From positions 1,984,001-2,048,000 of the forward strand of contig NW_026946363.1 of the NCBI RefSeq assembly GCF_035222375.1: 64,000 nt of DNA, written 5' to 3'. The notes below the pieces were generated by a model that was not told the origin of the DNA, made no database searches, and saw nothing but the letters and a program-made list of their open reading frames with translations. Below, piece after piece: positions 56,982-64,000 of the stretch; position 1 is the first letter of the stretch; each line of letters opens with the position of its first letter. This DNA comes from Podospora pseudocomata (Eukaryota; Ascomycota; Sordariomycetes; Sordariales; Podosporaceae). A program made the translations under genes and the position numbers.

Positions 56982-58511
56982 ATGGATCAGAACCGCCCAA
57001 CGCTTTCCACGCTGCCCAATGAGCTTCTCGCCATGATCATCGAGGAGCTGGTGGACGAGAGCAGCAAGCACAGCGGTGGACCTTCCATCAAAGCCTGCCG
57101 TTTGGTCAGCCGCCAGTTTTGCGACGTCAGCTCTCGTTGGCTTATTCCCTCGGTCAAAGTCGGGCACAGTAATGATTCTCTGGCGCGACTGGATGCGATA
57201 TCACGACACCCGGCGATTAGTCGTGGTGTTAGGACGATAGAGGTGGTGCTGTCTTCGTATTCTACTTTCTGGAATCCTCTTGGGGGGAAAAGGGAGTTTA
57301 TCGACTTTCAGCGGAAGGTCTTGGCGAACCGGGCAAAGATTTTTGAGGTTGGCAAGATTATTACTATGACTGAGAAGGATAATGCGATATTGAGAAAGGT
57401 GCATGAGGTGTTGAGGTGTTGGCTGTATTTCCAAGAACCGAATCGACAGCCGGAGCCGGGGGGTGATTTGGCGCTTCACCGGGAGTGTATGGACAGGTAT
57501 TTTGGGGAGTTTCAGAGGCTGGCTTATGAGCAGAAAGTGCTGGTGGATCAAAGGGCGATGGGGACAGCGGTTGCTGAGGCGTTGAGCCGGATGCCGTGGG
57601 TGGCTGGGCTGAGGTTTGATGATACTTGTCATTACGGCAGACGGAGGCGGGGGCTTTCGTGGGAAACGCCCGAGACGGTTGTTGAGGGGATTTATGAGAA
57701 TACGCTGTTGCCGTTGACGAGGAGGGATCTCGAGGCGAGAGGGTCTGTTATTGTTGATGAGATTCCTTTTTATCATCATGCTTCGGGGCCGGTGGCCTCG
57801 CCTCGTCCGCTCTCGGAGACTATTCCTCGTGTTTTGGCTGCTGTGGGGGGTGTTGATCAGGTAGAGCTCAAGAGTCTCGTGGTGAACGTGGACTTGATTG
57901 ATTTGAGGGGGGTTTTCAGGGAGGTTTCTGATTTGCGAGAGAAACTTACAGCTGCCACGAGGAGGTTGACAGACATTTCGATCCAGCAGAAGGCTGGGTA
58001 TGACGATAGGTCTTTTTGGGGACTCTGCTGTACATCGCCAAACCTTAAACACTATTCGGTGGTACTGGAGCTGGGATCACATGCGTTGGACCCGTTGCTG
58101 GAAGGGCCTGGTTCGAATGAGGAACGGAAAAACTTGACGGTTATCCAGGTGAAGGGTGCTAGAATGACCGTCAGCACCCTGAAGCGGTTTCTTGACACTA
58201 TCCCAGATGTCCTGGACCGCGTGGAGTTGGTGGGTGTCGAGGTGGTTGGGGGAGGTTGGCGGGAGGTTTTGGATATGCTCCGAGCGAAGACTTACCGGCA
58301 GACGGGGGACTGGCCGTACCCTGTGAGAATCTCTCAGGCTGTTAGCCCCCATCCGGACCATGAGTTGCACTCAACGTTTGAGTGGGTTTTCCAGAGCGAT
58401 GCGACGTGGGAGCCGAGCGATGCCGACGTGTATGTCATGAGACAGTCGGGGGTCAACCCGTTTGCTCCGGAGGCAGGGAAGTTTCCTTTGGGTGGTATTG
58501 TCAAGTGGTAG
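56982..58511 (+). CDS. F-box protein, 509 aa
   Basis: Single exon. The chain begins MDQNRPTLSTLPNELLAMI, where LPNELLAMIIEELV is the first helix of an F-box, followed by KACRLVSRQFCDVSSRWLIP, the second and third helices. F-box proteins recruit substrates to SCF ubiquitin ligases through Skp1. The remainder (residues 60-509) looks like leucine-rich or beta-strand-repeat material with segments such as RTIEVVLSS, VELKSLVVNVDLIDL and LTVIQVKGARMTVSTLKRFL, but no clear repeat unit. The frame is open upstream for 46 codons. I use the ATG just before the F-box, where the context AAAATGG is good. Confidence 0.88.
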   Translation: MDQNRPTLSTLPNELLAMIIEELVDESSKHSGGPSIKACRLVSRQFCDVSSRWLIPSVKVGHSNDSLARLDAISRHPAISRGVRTIEVVLSSYSTFWNPLGGKREFIDFQRKVLANRAKIFEVGKIITMTEKDNAILRKVHEVLRCWLYFQEPNRQPEPGGDLALHRECMDRYFGEFQRLAYEQKVLVDQRAMGTAVAEALSRMPWVAGLRFDDTCHYGRRRRGLSWETPETVVEGIYENTLLPLTRRDLEARGSVIVDEIPFYHHASGPVASPRPLSETIPRVLAAVGGVDQVELKSLVVNVDLIDLRGVFREVSDLREKLTAATRRLTDISIQQKAGYDDRSFWGLCCTSPNLKHYSVVLELGSHALDPLLEGPGSNEERKNLTVIQVKGARMTVSTLKRFLDTIPDVLDRVELVGVEVVGGGWREVLDMLRAKTYRQTGDWPYPVRISQAVSPHPDHELHSTFEWVFQSDATWEPSDADVYVMRQSGVNPFAPEAGKFPLGGIVKW

Positions 58512-60718
58512 CTAAGGTGTGCTGTTATGGCGGCGAGACTTTTCAGTTCTAGGTTCGTCTTTACTTGCCATGCCATAGAAAGTGTACATCATTAGATACT
58601 ATCACGACTTTCAAATAGCTGCCTACTTACTACCTACTTCATAGATGGAGGATGAAGTCTGTGAAACAGCACGAGAGTCAGCCGAGAATGCCGAAAGATG
58701 GAACTTTGGCCTTTCAAGATATCCTAACGGCCTACCAGCCATCGTTTTGGATCTACCAACTATATTCTCCGGCTTTACAGAGCAACTGTTTATCCTCAAC
58801 ATAACTGCACCCCACGGCACCAAATCTTCCAAATAAACACCACTTCTGCACCCACTATACCCCCCTCCCATCCTTTTGTTTGTCCAATCCCTATCCCAAC
58901 CCAGACTTCAATCAATCTCACCCACCCTTCCAGAAGCGAACCAACCCGCGCGCCCCAACTTCCTCATCTTTCACCGTCAGTAACGAGCCACCTACCAAAC
59001 GGGGCCCGCTCCGTTCCTCCTATTTCTCCTTTGTAACATACCGAGCTTCGGCTCAAGTTTCTCAACCCCGAAGCTTCCTGCAGCAAATTCTTTGAATGAA
59101 AAGAGGGCCAATAAAACGGCACAATTCCACCAAAGGGACCCAAAAATTCCCATGGGAATGGTACGACAAGGATTACGTTGATGGAAGGAGCGGAAGTCCA
59201 ATGGCTCGTGGCTCGGGTTGCAGGTTATGAGCTCCGGGGCCGGCGGGGGTGCATTCTTCCCTTCCCTTCCCTTCCCTTCTCTTCCCTTCTCTTCCCTTCC
59301 ATTCTCTTCCCTTCCCGTACCTACATACATACGTGCTCTCTGTTCTGTGGGGGTTAGGTCTTGGAGTCTCAAACCAGAGCTAGAAGCAAAAAGCTTCCAA
59401 GCCCTACCTACTGATGAGTCGATCATAAAACACCTACCTACCTAACCTAACCTATAACCCCCAGGTAAGTCATCAAAGAAAAAAGACCGAAAATGCAGCC
59501 AGAATCTACATGCTGCTTAGCTCCCTCCTGCCCCGTGTCTGACTTTCTAGCCAGGCTCTAGCATCCGTTCTTTGACCTCTCCATTCAAGAAAACTTCCTA
59601 GCTCTCTTCTCCCGCCCCCAATCGAAATATTTCATCGGTAGTCAAGCAAGAAAGTCATTGCGGTGACCTTCAGATAAGACAAGCTATCAAGGTCCTCAAC
59701 CCTCCTCCCCAATCCTTTGACCCAACAGCTCAAGCCCATCCCATCGCTTCTTTGTTCCCTCACCACCAGTCCCCCACCTTCAAGCGCCAAGTGAACGGGT
59801 TGGCTGGTTTAACCCGTCTTCACCTTTATCTCCATCTCCCTTCCTATCCTAGATGGAACAATTTCGGCGTGTTGCTCGCCAACACCTTCCCACCCAACAA
59901 ACAACACCTCATCAAAGCAAAGCATCAAAGAAACACCTTATCTGATCATCAACCACACTGCACCACATCAAATCGCCATCACCCGGTTGAAATATCATTT
60001 CCTCACATTTGTAACTATGAGGAGAAGGCATTCTAGTCAACCTAAAATAGTGATACTTGTTCCCATGTCGGATCCGTTTCCATGTCCTTCCCATAAGCCC
60101 ATCTGTCTGCCCTATTCCCATACCAGGGCAATCCAGTTCAGTTTCAGCCATGTGATAAAAACCCGGAACCCTATTCATACACTCTGGTGTGATGACATAA
60201 AAAACCAACCCATAAGAACCCCATGTCAAAAAATATTGCAGTCTGATTCCATGATCTGCTGCTGCTCTTTCTCATTCCATCCATCTCCCACGTTGTTCGC
60301 TCGCTCGCTAGTCATTTCACAACATAAAAACAACCGACACCCCAACCTCGTAACCTCTCCCAATGTAGTAGAAAGTAACTACCCCACTGTAGCTGCTTGT
60401 TTTGCCTTTTTGACCCGGCCTCTTGGGGGAAAGAATTGGACTCATTTCACAGAGTCTCAGTCCAGCTGAAAGTTGACCCCGAACACCTTGACGAACTCCA
60501 GACAAAAAATCTTGACAGGCCGACCCGAACTCCGTTCCCAAGCCAAATAAAGCCATGTATCATGTAGGCAAAGCCCGTCCAACCCAATCTAGCCGGACCC
60601 ATAAATTGGAAAAGCCTGTCTCAAACCAAATGACGTGGGTGGATGCATGCGTAGGGTAAAAGCCTTTTGAGCTCAAAAATTTTACACACATTTCTCTCTC
60701 GGTGTCTTGTTATGGAGT
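58512..60718. other. 2.2 kb spacer between convergent genes
   Basis: It contains a (TTCCC/TTCTC)n pyrimidine repeat at about 59256-59315 and CCTAACCTAACC near 59450. Frames such as 58645-58836 and 58880-59095 are short. No gene is seen. Confidence 0.5.
59256..59315. repeat. Pyrimidine pentanucleotide repeat
   Basis: Tandem TTCCC and TTCTC units over about 60 bases, continuing into a TACATACATAC stretch. Confidence 0.85.
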
Positions 60719-61588
60719 TCAGTCCATGTAAAAGTCACCCTTCAAGATGCGCTCTTGGAAGTGATCCGGCTTCTGCGGGGCACGGGGCCTCGGCTGAGCA
60801 GGCGGCGCTGGCATATCAGACACCGACCTGGCTCGGTCGTGACGAGGATTGATTGACGAAGCCGAGACGGCGGGAGGTCCACCACGAGGAGGAGAGGCAC
60901 TGAGGCCAGAGGCAAAGGAGAATGAGGGCCGGGCACCTTGGGCGACGGTGCTTTCGGCACGGGATCTAAGCTGATCGGACCAGTTGAAGCCTTGGTCTGA
61001 TCGAGCGGTAGGAGAGCACAAGTCAGAACCTGTTCGAGCTTGGTTTGTGGTGCTTGCCTGAGGAGGGACTGTTCTGCCCCATGTGTAGTTCCCAACACCT
61101 GCCGAAGCAAGAGGGGGTGTGGATGGATTACTGCGGGCAGTACTGCCTCGTCGGGCCGGTTGGGAAGGCATACCATTTGCACCAGGACTGTTACCTCCAC
61201 GCATGCCACGCATGGCTTGAGCGGCACCCAAGCTCATCCGGCGAGAGAAGGGAGTGGTGGGGGCGGTGTGGGACATGTCATCTCCGTCCTCGATGGCACT
61301 CTCGTTGATGGAATCGGAATTGGTGGAGATGCTGGCACGGCGCATAAAGGCAGCAGAGGTGTTTGTGGGAGAGGTTCCTGGAAGACCAAAGGTGGCAACA
61401 GAGACTCTTCGGCGCTGGTTGTCCAGCATGGACGTGGCCAAGGGGGTGGGGAAGCCCGTGACTGAGGGTTGCGAGATGGAATTGCTCCGGAAGAGGCTGG
61501 TGAGAGTGTTGGAGGTCACAGACCCGCGTCTCTGTTGTCGTGCCATATCGTTGTTGGAGTTGTTGGAGGATGAGTTGTCTGAAGACAT
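60719..61588 (-). CDS. Disordered phosphoprotein with five RRx[ST] sites, 289 aa
   Basis: Single exon, 289 residues from the first ATG; the frame is open a few codons upstream to a TTG. The protein is Ser/Asn/Thr/Ala-rich. Five sites of the form R-R-x-S/T are spaced along it (RRGSV, RRRVSV, RRASIS, RRMSL, RRGST), typical of protein kinase A targets. Blocks of Ser-Asn (SSDNSSSNNSNND) open the chain, and the C terminus ends in a conserved-looking helix (KPDHFQERILKGDFYMD). The domain is unknown to me and the wording SVTSNTLTSLFRSNSISQPS looks like a conserved fungal start. A signalling-adaptor role is a guess from composition. Confidence 0.88.
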   Translation of the reverse strand: MSSDNSSSNNSNNDMARQQRRGSVTSNTLTSLFRSNSISQPSVTGFPTPLATSMLDNQRRRVSVATFGLPGTSPTNTSAAFMRRASISTNSDSINESAIEDGDDMSHTAPTTPFSRRMSLGAAQAMRGMRGGNSPGANGMPSQPARRGSTARSNPSTPPLASAGVGNYTWGRTVPPQASTTNQARTGSDLCSPTARSDQGFNWSDQLRSRAESTVAQGARPSFSFASGLSASPPRGGPPAVSASSINPRHDRARSVSDMPAPPAQPRPRAPQKPDHFQERILKGDFYMD

Positions 61589-64000
61589 GATGAAGGAGGG
61601 GGGCTTCAAGAGCCAGAGGACGCCAGGACTTATATCGAAGGGGACGAAAGTGTGCGTTTAACGTCCTCGTGTGAGGCGGCAAGGATGGCCTGTCAGGAGG
61701 GCGGGAGTGGCTTCGGGAAAATCGGTAGTAGGGTGGAAGTGTAGCAGCGTGTGCCGACTCGTATGTTTTGTAGATTGCAATGGTTCGAGTCCTGTGCACA
61801 CCGGCGCCTTCGATGTAGTGGAGGTGAAACGCTTAAATGGCAAACTGTTGTGGGGGGTGGGATGACGAGAATGACGAGGGGTGGTGCAACGCCAGGGCAC
61901 TCGGGTCTGAATGGCTCGCGCGCTGTCGACTTCTCTTTGTTGACGGACAGCCAGGTGTTCAGGTAATGGGCGGGATGATCGGCAGGCCTCGTTCGATGGG
62001 AGAAGCACGGTCACGTTTTGGGTGGGTGGGAAAGACGACAGGTACAAGGCCGTTGCGATATTGCGGTCCTTTCCTTTCCTTTGTCTACAATGGCAGCAGC
62101 GGTCCGTCTCTGCCTATCTGGCTGTCGAGACGGGGCCAGGCTGCGGGCGGGGTGCTTCCTCAGACGCTGCAGAATTGGGGGGTCTGACTCGATTGGCACC
62201 GACAGCGGACGATCGCGGGGAATGTGTTGGGGAAAGTGGTGTTTGAGAGTGAGATGGAAAGTTCAAGCAGCTGCGGATCAATTTGAGGTGTGAAGAGGAA
62301 GGAAAAGAAGGCGGTCGTTCTGTCCTCTTGCTCTTGCCTCTTGACTTTGCTAGTTCCATCACCACCGACAAGCGGCGGTGGTAGTACTAACTACTATGGG
62401 AAGCGGCGTCGATCACTGGTTCGGCCAGCACAGACGCCGCTATCAGCGTGTCCATCACACATTGGGCGATGTGATTGGCTACCGCTCCAACGAGTGGACC
62501 AAATACTGCTGCTATGACCAATGGCGCCTGCAGAAAGGCTGCCGGTCTGGGGGTTAGCGTCCCCATCCTCCAGGGGAACGACCCCGGGACTAGCAGTTTA
62601 AAGTGAAGCCAAGATCCCGGCTTTCGACGTCACGGCCCCACATTAAACTTCACCCAATCGAACGATATGCGGGGTAGTCGAACAACTGCCAGTCTCTCTC
62701 GCAACTCTCTGACATCCCCCAGCCCAAGGCATGTGCTGCCTCTTGGGCGCTGAAAACGGTCAGCACGATGGGATTGAAGGATGCGCATTGCATGATGTCG
62801 CATCTTTGGCAGCCTTCCACAGAAACCGTGAAAACAAAGATACCCTCTTGGCGAAGAGATGCATCACTGCGGCGGGCGAGCATGTGGCTTTGAGCTTAGC
62901 CAAATTAGGCATGTTGTAGTCTACTATAAAACGGCCTGGACTGGAATTTACCGTCCGACCATCCATACGTCCCTCGTCCTTGCCATTGCCTCTCACGAGA
63001 TGCACATCACTTTCGCCACAGAACTGTCTTGTTTGCTGATGAGATCTGCCCCTAATCAGCAATGACTGCAGCGAGATCCAATATTGGCATATGAAAAGGA
63101 CGATGCAGGACCCCTTCTTTCCTCTCCCCCAATCAACGGACCATCAAGCACAACCGCTTCCCCTCTTTTCACCGGTCAACAGCTGCAATGGTGCCGGGCT
63201 GCAAACTGATGCAACCACCAAATGCATCATATTCGTAAGCCGCCTTCTGGACTCTCAAAATGTCATGCGAAGACAGCTGTGTAGGGAAAAGGAGCAATCA
63301 ATCGATTGACGGACAGTTGCTCCGGCTGCTTTCCCCCCACCCGATCACTCTCAGGAAGGGTCTGAAACCTTTTGTCTTGGAGACCACGACACCATCTATG
63401 AGATCAACAGAGCTTTCCTGTCTATCTTGTGGGGGCCTTCCCTGCACCACCACAACCACCACGTCTCAGCTACATGAAAGGATCCCATCCACCAATTCCA
63501 GGTGACCATGCCTGCAGTAGTCGCGCCAACTATCCTCTGACTTGGTTCCTTGTTAGTCCCCAGTCTGGCACACCTGGCCAATTCGGTGCCGGGGAGGTAA
63601 AGCATACTGCAGCAACCCAAGCCAGCCCAGCAACTCCAAAGCAACTCTCCGGAAGAGAGCAATGCCAATGAAGCCGTCTTTCCGCACCTGAAGAGATCTG
63701 GTTGACTTGACTCCAGTTTTCCAGCCTGCCTGCATGACGGTTGAGTTGTAGATTGGCGAATCCTTTTACACTTGCATACTACCCCTGCTCCATCACCTCT
63801 CGCTTCCAACCGTTCTGTCAGTCTTGAGTGCTGTACAGTACTTTGCTCGAGATTAGATTGACAAGAAGCTTAATGGGCCGAACACCACCATTCCCCCATT
63901 CTCATCGAGCCCCTCAATGAGCGACGTGGCAAATGTCATCACCTCCCATCTGCCAAAGTGTTCCGGAGATAACACCGCCCAAACTGACCACTAAAAAGGT
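61589..64000. other. Upstream region of the phosphoprotein gene, no gene seen
   Basis: About 2.4 kb to the window end. It holds the promoter of the phosphoprotein gene and perhaps a long leader, and may include the promoter of a gene beyond the window. A run GGTTCGAGTCC near 61786 resembles a tRNA T-arm but has no matching stems. No coding frame is supported. Confidence 0.45.

Noticed and set aside
61780-61805. GGTTCGAGTCC, similar to a tRNA T-arm.
   Set aside because: The flanking bases do not pair into a T-stem and no acceptor, D or anticodon arm can be drawn.

Overview
The window looks like nuclear DNA of a filamentous ascomycete, most likely a Sordariomycete close to Sordariales. The reasons are short introns (about 50 to 150 bases) with GTANGT donors, long gene-poor spacers, and a gene set typical of such fungi: a DAP-B type vacuolar peptidase, a Bem3-like PX-PH-RhoGAP, a Zn2Cys6 regulator, a 2EXR protein, and a secreted protein I read as GH131. 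I saw no rRNA or tRNA gene, no intact transposon, no CRISPR array and no virus-derived gene. All exon models were built by hand from splice sites and reading frame.

Layout. 1-179 holds the 5' end of a minus-strand gene that leaves the window, followed by 4.8 kb without a convincing gene. 5.0-6.5 kb (minus) is NAD(P)HX dehydratase (four exons). 7.5-9.8 kb (minus) is mitochondrial F1 ATP synthase alpha (six exons). 10.6-12.1 and 13.7-15.3 kb (minus) are two unrecognised proteins. 16.6-19.5 kb (plus) is dipeptidyl aminopeptidase B, and 19.6-20.1 kb (minus) a YbjQ-like protein. 21.2-23.1 kb is a convergent pair of secreted proteins, one GH131-like. 24.9-26.6 kb (plus) is PRA1/Yip3 plus a disordered protein close behind it. 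27-28 kb (minus) is an Arg/Ser/His-rich membrane protein, 28.5-30.0 kb (minus) an MFS transporter, 31.4-32.7 kb (minus) a 2EXR protein, and 36.3-37.4 kb (minus) a thioredoxin-PITH protein.

38.5-40.4 kb (plus) is the oddest gene. It encodes a low-complexity protein with Val-Pro-Val-Pro-Tyr modules and 19 tandem 15-residue repeats, and its reading frame slips twice at poly-C tracts. 40.4-45.2 kb is gene-poor. 45.3-50.4 kb (plus) is the Bem3-like RhoGAP, followed by a 181-base hairpin that looks like a MITE. 51.4-54.5 kb (minus) is a Zn2Cys6 transcription factor. 55.3-56.1 kb (plus) is a ten-cysteine secreted protein, 57-58.5 kb (plus) an F-box protein, and 60.7-61.6 kb (minus) a protein with five R-R-x-S/T sites.

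The genes are mostly independent housekeeping, signalling and secretion functions and do not form an obvious pathway or biosynthetic cluster. The points most worth following are the repeat/frameshift gene, the hairpin element, a TTAGGG-type double motif recurring mainly in gene-upstream regions, an interrupted 21-base minisatellite, and the tight junction between PRA1 and the gene behind it.
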